From Mycolicibacterium llatzerense (lineage in GTDB: Bacteria; Actinomycetota; Actinomycetes; Mycobacteriales; Mycobacteriaceae): 58,032 nucleotides of DNA. Location: the NCBI RefSeq assembly GCF_000878195.1, contig NZ_JXST01000039.1, positions 1 to 58,032 on the forward strand. The letters are read 5' to 3'. The notes below the pieces were generated by a model. That model had not been told where the DNA came from and made no database searches. It saw only the letters and a program-made list of their open reading frames with translations. Every line of letters starts with the position of its first letter. Positions within the stretch are counted from its first letter, which is position 1. Below, piece by piece: positions 16,911-24,285 of this stretch. The translations under genes were made by a program, and so were the position numbers.

Positions 16911-17466
16911 TGACCCGACTGATGTAGCTGCTGTCGCGGGTGTCCACCTTCAGCTTGTCGCCGATGTTGATGAACAGCGGGACCTGGATCTCGGCACCGG
17001 TCTCCAGGGTGGCCGGCTTGGTGCCGGCGTTCGAGCGGTCGCCCTGCAGGCCCGGCTCGGTGTGCGCGACGACGATGTCGATGCTGACCGGCAGTTCCAG
17101 GTACAGCGGTGCGCCGTTGTGGAACGCGATCTGCACCTGCAGGTTCTCCAGCAGGAAGCCGGCGGCGTTGCCCACCAGGGTCTCCGACAGCGGGTGCTGC
17201 TCGAAGTCCTCGGCATCCATGAACACGAAGTCGCTGCCGTCGCGGTACAGGTAGGTGGCGTCACGACGGTCGACGGTCGCGGTCTCCACCTTCACGCCGG
17301 CGTTGAAGGTCTTGTCGACGACCTTGCCCGTCAGCACGTTCTTGAGCTTGGTGCGCACGAAGGCCGGGCCCTTGCCGGGCTTGACGTGCTGGAACTCGGT
17401 GATCTGCCACAGCTGGCCCTCGATGTTGAGGACGAGACCATTCTTGAAGTCGGCGGTAGATGCCAC
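16903..17466 (-). CDS. efp: elongation factor P
   Basis: A 187-residue EF-P with three beta-barrel domains: the KOW-like N-domain, whose tip loop KPGKGPAF enters the peptidyl-transferase centre, then the EFP and C-terminal domains ending in DTRDSSYISRVNA. It relieves ribosome stalling at polyproline. The start is GTG at 17466 (giving MASTADFKNG), matching the mycobacterial N-terminus; the upstream open frame to 17613 overlaps pepQ and is not part of the protein. No epmA/epmB/ymfI-type modification gene is adjacent, as expected for the actinobacterial PGKGP loop. Confidence 0.97.
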   Translation of the reverse strand: MASTADFKNGLVLNIEGQLWQITEFQHVKPGKGPAFVRTKLKNVLTGKVVDKTFNAGVKVETATVDRRDATYLYRDGSDFVFMDAEDFEQHPLSETLVGNAAGFLLENLQVQIAFHNGAPLYLELPVSIDIVVAHTEPGLQGDRSNAGTKPATLETGAEIQVPLFINIGDKLKVDTRDSSYISRVNA

Positions 17467-17494
17467 GGTCGGTACTGCTCCTAGCTCTCTGTCA

Positions 17495-18598
17495 TCAGAG
17501 GATGGCCAGTTCCTTGGGGAACCGGGTAAGCAACTCAGGTGTGTGTGTCGTATCGCTGCCCACGACCAGCGTGTCCTCGATTCGGACGCCGCCCCGGCCG
17601 GGCAGGTAGACACCGGGCTCCACGGTTACCACAGAGCCAGCAAGCAGTGTACCGGCGGCGGCGGAGTTGATTCCCGGCGCTTCGTGAATCTGCAGGCCGA
17701 CCCCGTGCCCGAGCCCGTGGGAGAACTGCTCGCCGTAGCCGGCATCGGTGATGACCTGCCGTGACGCCCGATCCACGGCCGACAACGTGGTGCCCGGCAC
17801 CAGCGCCTCCCGGCCCGCGCGCTGCGACGTCGCGACCAGGTCGTAGATGTCGCGCTGCCACTGCGCCACGGGCGCCAGGACGAAGGTGCGGGTCATGTCC
17901 GAGTGGTAGCCCTCGACCAGCGCGCCGAAGTCGATCTTCACGAAGTCACCGGCCGCCAGCACCGCGTCGGTGGGGCGGTGGTGCGGGATCGCCGAATTGG
18001 CGCCCGTCGCGACGATGGTCTCGAACGACGGCCCGTCGGCACCGTGGTCAAGCATCCGCGCTTCCAGTTCGCGGCCGACCTCCTTCTCAGTACGGCCGGC
18101 CCGCAGTCCGCCGGATTCGATCAGGTCCTTGAGCGCGGCGTCGGCGGCCTCGCAGGCCAGCCGCAGGATCGCGATCTCGCCGGCATCCTTGACCTCCCGC
18201 AGTGACTCGACCATGCCGGGCGCCCGGACCAGCTCGATGTCCCCGCTGACCCGTTGCAGTGCCGCATGGGCGTCGACCGTCATGACGTGGCTTTCGAAGC
18301 CGAGCCGCTTCACTCCGGCGGCTTCTGCAGCGCGCACCAATTGCGGTGCGCACGCCCGCTCGATGACGATCTGTGCGTCTGGGGCCTGCTGTGCAGCCTG
18401 CGTCCGGTACCGCCCGTCGGTGGCGAGGACAAAGGTGTCCCCGTCGTTGTCCTGGTCAATGGGAATCAGCAGGGCAGCGTTGGATCCGGTGAATCCGGAC
18501 AGATAACGCACGTTGACCAGGTCGGTTACCAGGATCGCATCCAGCTCGGCGGCCGCCAGCTGGCGACGCAGAATGTGGCGCCGGTGGGAAATTGTCAC
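17495..18598 (-). CDS. pepQ: Xaa-Pro aminopeptidase/dipeptidase (M24 family)
   Basis: A 367-residue pita-bread metallopeptidase. The N-terminal creatinase-like domain (ILVTDLVNVRYLSGFTGSNA) is followed by the M24 catalytic domain with metal ligands in KIDFGALVEGYHSDMTRTF (two Asp), GHGLGHGVGL (His), TVEPGVYL (Glu) and GGVRIEDT (Glu). It cleaves X-Pro bonds in the cytoplasm. It lies 28 bp upstream of efp, which fits co-expression of proline-peptide turnover and polyproline translation. GTG at 18598 is the start; a -10-like TAGCGT 8 bases upstream and the absence of an SD suggest a leaderless mRNA. Confidence 0.95.
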   Translation of the reverse strand: MTISHRRHILRRQLAAAELDAILVTDLVNVRYLSGFTGSNAALLIPIDQDNDGDTFVLATDGRYRTQAAQQAPDAQIVIERACAPQLVRAAEAAGVKRLGFESHVMTVDAHAALQRVSGDIELVRAPGMVESLREVKDAGEIAILRLACEAADAALKDLIESGGLRAGRTEKEVGRELEARMLDHGADGPSFETIVATGANSAIPHHRPTDAVLAAGDFVKIDFGALVEGYHSDMTRTFVLAPVAQWQRDIYDLVATSQRAGREALVPGTTLSAVDRASRQVITDAGYGEQFSHGLGHGVGLQIHEAPGINSAAAGTLLAGSVVTVEPGVYLPGRGGVRIEDTLVVGSDTTHTPELLTRFPKELAIL

Positions 18599-18606
18599 GA
18601 TATGTG

Positions 18607-18623
18607 ACGCTACTCGCTACGCT
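18607..18623. promoter_or_regulatory. divergent leaderless promoters between pepQ and the membrane-protein gene
   Basis: Only 33 bp separate the pepQ GTG (18598) and the divergent ATG (18632). TAGCGT (minus strand, 18612-18607) and TACGCT (plus strand, 18618-18623) each fit TANNNT and each lie 8 bases from the start codon, the spacing expected if transcription begins at the start codon. No SD is visible for either gene. Inferred from spacing only. Confidence 0.45.
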
Positions 18624-18631
18624 GTCTGCTC

Positions 18632-19150
18632 ATGAGTAAGTGGTTGCTGCGCGGAATCGTCTTTGCGGCGTTGATGGTGATCGTCCGATTGCTGCAAGGC
18701 GCGATGATCGGGGCCTGGGAAAAACAGTCTCTGATGATCAGCATCACGCTGGTCGTGCTGTACGTCATCGCCGCATTCGCCTGGGGCGTGTTCGATGGAC
18801 AGAACGACGCGAAGGCGCAGCCCGACCCCGACCGCCGCGAGGACCTGGCCATGGCATGGCTGGTCGGCGGCCTGTTCGCCGGCGTCGTGAGCGGCTTCGT
18901 CGCCTGGCTCATCGGACAGGTCTACGACAACATCTACGTCGACGCGCTGGCCGCCGAGGTCACCACGTTCGCCGCGTTCACCGCACTGATCGTCTTCGTG
19001 GGTGGCGTCTGCGGCGTGTCGCTCGGCCGCTACTTGGTCGACCGCCACGCCCCGCCGCCGCCGAAGCACGACCACGCCGGTGAGGGTGAGCGCGCCGACA
19101 CCGACGTCTTCGCCGCTGTCGCCGCCGAGAAGAACGACGAGCAGTCCTAA
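18632..19150 (+). CDS. four-helix membrane protein, Rv2536-like (B-4DMT family)
   Basis: A 172-residue integral membrane protein with four hydrophobic helices: ~8-25, ~33-52, ~72-95 and ~108-130. The cytoplasmic tail is polar and acidic (APPPPKHDHAG). It matches mycobacterial 'B-4DMT' transporter-like proteins; the M. tuberculosis gene in this place, between pepQ and the aro cluster and divergent from both, is Rv2536. Transport activity is not established. It ends at a strong bidirectional terminator. Confidence 0.8.
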   Translation: MSKWLLRGIVFAALMVIVRLLQGAMIGAWEKQSLMISITLVVLYVIAAFAWGVFDGQNDAKAQPDPDRREDLAMAWLVGGLFAGVVSGFVAWLIGQVYDNIYVDALAAEVTTFAAFTALIVFVGGVCGVSLGRYLVDRHAPPPPKHDHAGEGERADTDVFAAVAAEKNDEQS

Positions 19151-19160
19151 GCACCCACGC

Positions 19161-19200
19161 AAAAATCGCGGCCCGTCATCAGACGGGCCGCGATTTTTTT
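19161..19200. terminator. bidirectional intrinsic terminator
   Basis: ATCGCGGCCCGTC - ATCA - GACGGGCCGCGAT is a perfect 13-bp stem, with AAAAA before it and TTTTTTT after it, so a U-tract exists in both directions. It lies between the convergent membrane-protein gene (stop 19150) and aroB (stop 19211) and should end both transcripts. Classic U-tract terminators are uncommon in mycobacteria, so this one is unusually clear. Confidence 0.95.
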
Positions 19201-19210
19201 GGTCTCGAGG

Positions 19211-20302
19211 TCAGTCCTTCGCCACCACTGAATAGGCCGCCGCCAACAGCGACGGGTCCGGGCCCTCGAGCCGGCCCGGCTTGGCCAGCCCGTCGAGCAC
19301 CACGAAACGCAGGATGCCCGAACGGGTCTTCTTGTCCCCCGCCATCGATTCCAGCAGCTGCGGGAAAGCGTCGGCGTCATAACTGACCGGCAGACCCAGC
19401 GCGGTGAGCACCCGACGGTGGCGATCAGCGGTGTCGTCGTCGAGGCGACCGGCCAGCCGGCCCAGCTCGGCGGCGAACACCAGGCCCACCGACACCGCGG
19501 CGCCGTGGCGCCACTGGTAGCGCTCGCGCCGCTCGATGGCGTGCGCCAGGGTGTGGCCGTAGTTGAGGATTTCGCGCAGTGCCGATTCCTTCTCGTCGGC
19601 GGCGACCACCTCGGCCTTGACGGCGATGGCACGGCGGATGAGCTCGGGCAGCACCGTGCCGGTCGGATCCAGAGCGGCCTCCGGATCGGCCTCGATCATG
19701 TCCAGGATCACCGGGTCGGCGATGAAGCCGGCCTTCACGACCTCGGCCATGCCGGCGATGATCTCGTTGCGCGGCAACGATTCCAGCGTCGCGAGGTCGA
19801 CCAGGACCGCCAGCGGCTGGTGGAAGGCGCCGACGAGGTTCTTGCCGGCGTCGGTGTTGATGCCGGTCTTGCCGCCGACCGCGGCGTCGACCATGCCGAG
19901 CAGCGTCGTCGGCACGTGCACGATGTCCACACCCCGCAGCCAGGTCGCCGCGGCGAACCCGGCGACGTCGGTGGCCGCACCGCCGCCCAGACTGACGACG
20001 GCGTCCTTGCGGTCGATTCCGATGCGCCCCAACACTTCCCAGATGAAGCCGACGACGGGCAATTCCTTACCCGCCTCGGCGTCCGGGATCTCGATGCGGT
20101 GCGCGTCGATTCCGTTGTCCGCCAGGTAACTACGAATCGCTTCGGCGGTCTGGGTCAGCACCGGCTGGTGCAGGATCGCGACGCGGTGCCGTCCCTGCAG
20201 GACCCGGCCGAGGTCACCGAGCAGACCGGTTCCGATGATCACCGGATACGGCCGGTCGACGTTCACATTCACAACTACAGGGTCGACGACAGCGTCAGTC
20301 AC
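19211..20302 (-). CDS. aroB: 3-dehydroquinate synthase
   Basis: A 363-residue AroB, second step of the shikimate pathway (DAHP to 3-dehydroquinate, NAD- and Zn-dependent). The NAD-binding region has VVSLGGGAATDVAGFAAATW, followed by PTTLLGMVDAAVGGKTGIN. The metal ligands are Glu in the AGMAEVVKAG region, His in NYGHTLAHAIE and His in WRHGAAVSVGL. The GTG start at 20302 overlaps the aroK stop by 8 bp, so it is translated from the aroC-aroK-aroB message. The usual downstream neighbour aroD is missing; the terminator follows directly. Confidence 0.97.
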   Translation of the reverse strand: MTDAVVDPVVVNVNVDRPYPVIIGTGLLGDLGRVLQGRHRVAILHQPVLTQTAEAIRSYLADNGIDAHRIEIPDAEAGKELPVVGFIWEVLGRIGIDRKDAVVSLGGGAATDVAGFAAATWLRGVDIVHVPTTLLGMVDAAVGGKTGINTDAGKNLVGAFHQPLAVLVDLATLESLPRNEIIAGMAEVVKAGFIADPVILDMIEADPEAALDPTGTVLPELIRRAIAVKAEVVAADEKESALREILNYGHTLAHAIERRERYQWRHGAAVSVGLVFAAELGRLAGRLDDDTADRHRRVLTALGLPVSYDADAFPQLLESMAGDKKTRSGILRFVVLDGLAKPGRLEGPDPSLLAAAYSVVAKD

Positions 20303-20936
20303 ATTGCGAGCCTTTCAAACGTTTGGCCAGTGCCGCAGGGCTCGGCGGGGCCTCGGTGGTCGGTCCGGGGTTCAGGACCGTGGGCAGCCGGCGCCACGCC
20401 GAACGACGGCGGCGCCGGGAGTGCTCGTCGCAGCGCGGCTGCTCGAGCCGGTGCACGATGTGGCGTACCACGGCACCGGGATTGCGTCGGTTGGTGTTCA
20501 CGCGGAGCGTGGCGACCTGCCGGAACAGCGGCACGCGCTGCGCCATCAGCTCGCGGTACTTGGCGCCCGGGTCGTCACCGGCGAGCAGCGGACGGCCGCC
20601 GCCCGCGGTACGCCGAACACCTTCTGCCGCACTGATTTCCAGGTAGACGACGGTGTGTCCGACGAGCGCTTCGCGCACCTCCGGGGTGGTCACCGCGCCA
20701 CCGCCCAGCGAGACGACGCCGTCGTGTTCGGCGAGCGCATCGCGGATGACGTCGGCTTCGATCTTGCGGAACACCGGTTCACCTTCGGCGAAGATGTCCG
20801 CGATGCTGCGACCGGTGGTCTCGACGATCTTGGCGTCGGTGTCGAGCATCGGCACCTGCAGCGCCTTCGCCAACCGCCGACCGATCGTCGACTTGCCCGA
20901 ACCGGGCATGCCGACCAGTACAGCCTTGGGAGTCAT
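20295..20936 (-). CDS. aroK: shikimate kinase with an extended arginine-rich C-terminus
   Basis: A 213-residue protein. Residues 1-170 are a normal AroK: P-loop GMPGSGKST at ~9-17, shikimate-binding D/R residues (DTDAKIVETTGRSIADIF; FRKIE), Walker-B-like SLGGGAV, and the lid GGGRPLLAG. It phosphorylates shikimate at O3. M. tuberculosis AroK is 176 residues; the extra ~45 here (CDEHSRRRRRSAWRRL and onward) is basic then proline-rich and has no recognised domain. ATG at 20936 lies 4 bp after the aroC stop; upstream in-frame codons are within aroC and lack similarity. Confidence 0.95.
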   Translation of the reverse strand: MTPKAVLVGMPGSGKSTIGRRLAKALQVPMLDTDAKIVETTGRSIADIFAEGEPVFRKIEADVIRDALAEHDGVVSLGGGAVTTPEVREALVGHTVVYLEISAAEGVRRTAGGGRPLLAGDDPGAKYRELMAQRVPLFRQVATLRVNTNRRNPGAVVRHIVHRLEQPRCDEHSRRRRRSAWRRLPTVLNPGPTTEAPPSPAALAKRLKGSQCD

Positions 20937-20940
20937 AGAT

Positions 20941-22146
20941 CTATCCGGACATCTGCGGTTCGCGCTCATGCACCGCACGGAGGTAGTTCTCGACGTTGGC
21001 GCGGGTCTCGGTCAGCGAGTCGCCGCCGAATTTCTCCAGCGCGGCCCGGGCCACGACCAGCGCCACCATGGCCTCGACGACCACACCGGCCGCGGGCACG
21101 GCGCACACATCGGAACGCTGGTGGATGGCGACGGCCTCTTCGCCCGTGGCCATGTCGACGGTGGCCAGCGCGCGCGGCACGGTCGAGATCGGCTTCATCG
21201 CGGCGCGGACCCGCAGCGGCTGGCCGTTGGTCATGCCGCCTTCCAGGCCGCCGGCGCGGTTGGTGGAGCGCGTGATGCCGTCGGGGCCCGGGTAGATCTC
21301 GTCGTGGGCGACGGTGCCGCGGCGTCGTGCGGTCTCGAAGCCGTCACCGATCTCGACGCCCTTGATGGCCTGGATGCCCATCACGGCCGCGGCCAGCTGG
21401 CTGTCCAGCCGGTTGTCGCCACTGATGAACGAGCCCAGGCCGATCGGCAGGCCACTGACGACAACCTCGACCACACCACCGAGGGTGTCGCCGTCCTTCT
21501 TGGCGGCCTCGATCTCGGTGATCATCGCGGCCTCGGCGTCCTTGTCGAAGGCGCGCACCGGGCTGTCATCGATGGCGTCGAGATCCTGCGGCCCCGGCAC
21601 CGGACCCTCGTAGGGCTTGGACGCACCGATGGAGATGACGTGCGAGACGACCTCGACGCCGAGGGCCTGCTTCAGGAACGCGCGGGCAACGGTGCCGGCG
21701 GCGACGCGGGCCGCGGTCTCGCGGGCGCTGGCGCGCTCGAGCACCGGGCGGGCGTCGTCGAAGCCGTACTTGAGCATGCCGGCGTAATCGGCGTGACCGG
21801 GCCGGGGCCGGGTCAGCGGTTCGTTACGCGCGGTGTTGGCCAGCTCCGCCGGGTCGACCGGGTCGGAGGCCATGACGGTCTCCCACTTGGGCCATTCGGT
21901 GTTGCCGATCTGGATGGCGATCGGGCCGCCCAGCGTCTGGCCGTGCCGAACGCCGCCGAGCAGCGTGACTTCGTCCTTTTCGAACTTCATCCGGGCACCG
22001 CGACCGTAGCCGAGACGACGCCGCTGCAACTGCGTGGCGATGTCGTCCGAGGTCACCGAAAGACCGGCCACCATGCCTTCGAGCATGGCCACCAGGGCGC
22101 GGCCGTGGGATTCACCTGCTGTGGTCCATCGCAACACGTGTCCCAT
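20941..22146 (-). CDS. aroC: chorismate synthase
   Basis: A 401-residue chorismate synthase (named aroF in M. tuberculosis), converting EPSP to chorismate with reduced FMN. All three signatures are visible: GESHGRALVAMLEGM near the N-terminus, the RPGHADYAGMLKYG segment, and RASARETAARVAAGTVARAF, with the central GGLEGGMTNGQPL. The start is ATG 22146; a GTG at 22137, nearer the typical mycobacterial N-terminus (LRWTTAGESHG), is also possible. It begins the aroC-aroK-aroB block. Confidence 0.97.
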   Translation of the reverse strand: MGHVLRWTTAGESHGRALVAMLEGMVAGLSVTSDDIATQLQRRRLGYGRGARMKFEKDEVTLLGGVRHGQTLGGPIAIQIGNTEWPKWETVMASDPVDPAELANTARNEPLTRPRPGHADYAGMLKYGFDDARPVLERASARETAARVAAGTVARAFLKQALGVEVVSHVISIGASKPYEGPVPGPQDLDAIDDSPVRAFDKDAEAAMITEIEAAKKDGDTLGGVVEVVVSGLPIGLGSFISGDNRLDSQLAAAVMGIQAIKGVEIGDGFETARRRGTVAHDEIYPGPDGITRSTNRAGGLEGGMTNGQPLRVRAAMKPISTVPRALATVDMATGEEAVAIHQRSDVCAVPAAGVVVEAMVALVVARAALEKFGGDSLTETRANVENYLRAVHEREPQMSG

Positions 22147-22179
22147 TGTCCCATGAGGGGGTTTACCGGCTGAAATCCG

Positions 22180-22674
22180 TCAGCGCAGGCTGCATTGCAG
22201 CAGCACGGTGTCGATGTCGCGGCCGTGCTTGTGGCCGACCTTGCGCAGCCGGCCGGCGTCGTCGAATCCCAGCTTCTTGTGCAGCGCGATGGACGACGGA
22301 TCGCCACTGTCGGCGATGACGGCGATCACCTCGCGCACGCCCGCGGCGCGCGACGCCTCCAGCAGCGCGCGCAGCAGTTCCGAGCCCGCACCCTGTCCGG
22401 TGGCCCACGGCGCCAGATAGATCGAGTCCTCCACCGTGCCCTGATATGCGGGCCGGGCTTTCCAGGGCAGGCAGTAGGCGTACCCGGCGACCCGGCCGTC
22501 ACGTTCGACCACGAGGAAGGGCAAGCCCGCGGCGGCGACCTTCGCGAACCGCGTCTGCCACTCAGCAGCTGCCGGCGCTTCGAGTTCGAACGACGCCACG
22601 CTGTTGACTACGTAATGCGCGTAGATGTCGGCGATGGCAGACAGATCAGCAGTGGTGGCAACGCGGGTACTCAT
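22180..22674 (-). CDS. GNAT N-acetyltransferase, phosphinothricin/methionine-sulfone type
   Basis: A 164-residue GNAT enzyme of the PAT/bar/MddA group: N-terminal DLSAIADIYAHYVVNSVASFE (substrate side), ARPAYQGTVEDSIYLAPWATGQGAG where the last part is the acetyl-CoA loop, and HKKLGFDDAGRLRKVGHKHG near the end. These proteins acetylate phosphinothricin, methionine sulfone or sulfoximine, or related amino acids in the cytoplasm. It sits between aroC and the peptidase gene, 33 bp upstream of aroC, in the same direction. I recall no counterpart at this site in M. tuberculosis. Confidence 0.88.
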   Translation of the reverse strand: MSTRVATTADLSAIADIYAHYVVNSVASFELEAPAAAEWQTRFAKVAAAGLPFLVVERDGRVAGYAYCLPWKARPAYQGTVEDSIYLAPWATGQGAGSELLRALLEASRAAGVREVIAVIADSGDPSSIALHKKLGFDDAGRLRKVGHKHGRDIDTVLLQCSLR

Positions 22675-22692
22675 GATGCGGGACAGGCTAAC

Positions 22693-23115
22693 TCAACCGA
22701 TCGCCAGTGCGACGGCCGTGGCGCTCGCGAGGCACATCGACGGGCCGTGCGGCACGGTCCGTCCCGCCCGCCGCATCAGAGCGACCATGGCATAGCCCGC
22801 GGTCAGCAGCGGCGCCCCGAGAGCCGCCAGCACCCACACGTCGGCGCCGAACATCCCGGTCAGCGCGCCCAGTCCGAGCGCGAGTTTGACGTCACCGCCG
22901 CCCATGGCCTTGGGGTTGAGCAGATGGACCAGAAGATACAGGCCGAAGAGGGCCACTGCGCCGAGCGCCGCCGCTGACCCCTTGCCGGTGATCAGACCAC
23001 CGCCCAAGAGCGCCGCGGCGCCGGGCAGCGTCAGCCAGTTCGGTAGGCGTCGCTCCCGGAAGTCGTAGACACACAGCGCCACCATCCAGGCCCCAACGAT
23101 CAAGCCCGCCCCCAT
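22693..23115 (-). CDS. A24-type prepilin peptidase domain protein (Rv2551c-like)
   Basis: A 140-residue polytopic membrane protein with about four helices that contains only the catalytic half of a prepilin peptidase. The two catalytic aspartates are visible in VYDFRERRLPNWL and in the GxGD motif GGGDVKLALGLG. It lacks the N-terminal methylase domain, as in TadV/CpaA-like enzymes and M. tuberculosis Rv2551c. It should cleave the leader of a type IVb (Flp/Tad) pilin encoded elsewhere. An 18-bp gap separates it from the GNAT gene downstream; the upstream gap holds the second paired-dyad element. Confidence 0.88.
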   Translation of the reverse strand: MGAGLIVGAWMVALCVYDFRERRLPNWLTLPGAAALLGGGLITGKGSAAALGAVALFGLYLLVHLLNPKAMGGGDVKLALGLGALTGMFGADVWVLAALGAPLLTAGYAMVALMRRAGRTVPHGPSMCLASATAVALAIG

Positions 23116-23508
23116 CTTTCGAGGCTAAGTGAGTTGCGCGGGGCGTCCCGACACAAATCTTCTGGTGGTGCGTGCCCGGCGAGAGAAATACGTACCTTCA
23201 AACACGAGACACTCGCAGCCACCATGGTTGAAGCCACGTACTTCTTCAGGCCCTCCGACGTCCCTGAGTGCAATAACCACCGGCGGATCACCACCACGAC
23301 TGCACTCACGTACTTTCCACTCCATTTTCGGCTCTGCTCGCTGATCCGTGAGTCACGGACAGAAGCTTGGACCGACCGGCCACAGGGCATTTGCTTGTCG
23401 AGTGCTCAGCAGGCGAAAGCTCGCGAGTGTGCAATCAGAGCGCTTCACCCGCGGACCTGATGATCTGTACGCACCCTCGACACAAACTAGTGCCTGCGGC
23501 TCTAGTTC
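23116..23508. other. 393-bp intergenic region with paired-dyad element
   Basis: This gap lies between the aroE stop and the prepilin-peptidase start, within a run of minus-strand genes that are otherwise overlapping or a few bases apart. It is less GC-rich than the flanks. Beside the element at 23188-23308 I see no terminator or tRNA. A + strand open frame (23134-23460) crosses the element and shows limited similarity to the frame over copy A, but a 1-base indel within the element breaks the frame correspondence, so I do not call it a gene. Confidence 0.6.
23188..23308 (+). repeat. paired-dyad element, copy B
   Basis: Dyad 1: arms 23188-23203 and 23226-23241 with 12 of 16 pairs and a 22-base loop, the same loop length as copy A. 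A 24-base spacer, also the same, contains CTTCTTC. Dyad 2: GAGTGCA (23266-23272) and TGCACTC (23301-23307). Relative to copy A, one pair of dyad 2 changes T-A to G-C and one pair of dyad 1 changes T.G to G-C, so both arms changed together. Orientation is opposite to copy A. Confidence 0.6.
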
Positions 23509-24285
23509 TCAGGAAGCAGCGAGCGCCGCGGCCATGGCCTCGCGCGGCGCGGGCATCCCGGTGAACTGCTCCACCTGGGCGAAGGCCTGGTTCAGCAGCA
23601 TCTGCAGGCCACTGACGACGCGGCCACCGGCGGCGGCAACGGCGGCGGCCAGCGGCGTCGGCCACGGGTCGTAGATGGCATCGAGCAGTACCGCAGTGCC
23701 GGCGACAGTCCCCGAGAACTCGCCCGCCACGTCCGCCGGCAGCGTATTGACCACCACGCCAAGGGAATTCAGTCGTTCACCCAGCGCCACCCACCGAGCC
23801 TGCACACCGAGCTTGTCCCCCAGTTCCACCAGAGACGCGGCCTTGTCGGCATTGCGGGCCACCACGGCGATATCGGCGATCCCCAGAGCAGCCAAGGCCA
23901 CCATCGCGGCGGGCGCCGTGCCACCGGAGCCCAGCACCGCTGCGGCGCCCGACACCTCGCCCAGCGCGCCGACGACCCCGTCGACGTCGGTGTTGTCGGC
24001 CCGCCAGCCACCGTCGATGCGCACCAGGGTGTTGGCCGAACCGACCAGCTCAGCCCGCGCGGTGCGTTCGGTGGCGAACCGCAGCGCCGCGAACTTGCCG
24101 GGCATCGTGACCGAGACACCGACCCATTCCGGGCCGAAACCGCCTACCAGGCCAGGCAATTGGGCCTCGGTGCACTCGATGCGGTCGTAGGTCCAGTCGG
24201 TGAGACCGAGCTCGTGGTAGGCCGCCAGATGCAGCTGCGGGGACCGCGAATGCGCGATGGGCGAACCCAGTACCGCGGCTCTCAT
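23509..24285 (-). CDS. aroE: shikimate dehydrogenase family protein
   Basis: A 258-residue AroE: substrate-binding start VLGSPIAHSRSPQLHLAAY, catalytic Lys-equivalent region SVTMPGKFAA, shikimate contact GSANTLV and NTDVDG, then the NADP Rossmann motif VLGSGGTAPAAMVAL and C-terminal LQMLLNQAFAQVEQFTG. It reduces 3-dehydroshikimate. The ATG at 24285 overlaps the mltG stop (ATGA), giving the alaS-ruvX-mltG-aroE order of mycobacteria. Upstream in-frame sequence to 24498 is inside mltG and not part of it. Confidence 0.95.
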   Translation of the reverse strand: MRAAVLGSPIAHSRSPQLHLAAYHELGLTDWTYDRIECTEAQLPGLVGGFGPEWVGVSVTMPGKFAALRFATERTARAELVGSANTLVRIDGGWRADNTDVDGVVGALGEVSGAAAVLGSGGTAPAAMVALAALGIADIAVVARNADKAASLVELGDKLGVQARWVALGERLNSLGVVVNTLPADVAGEFSGTVAGTAVLLDAIYDPWPTPLAAAVAAAGGRVVSGLQMLLNQAFAQVEQFTGMPAPREAMAAALAAS

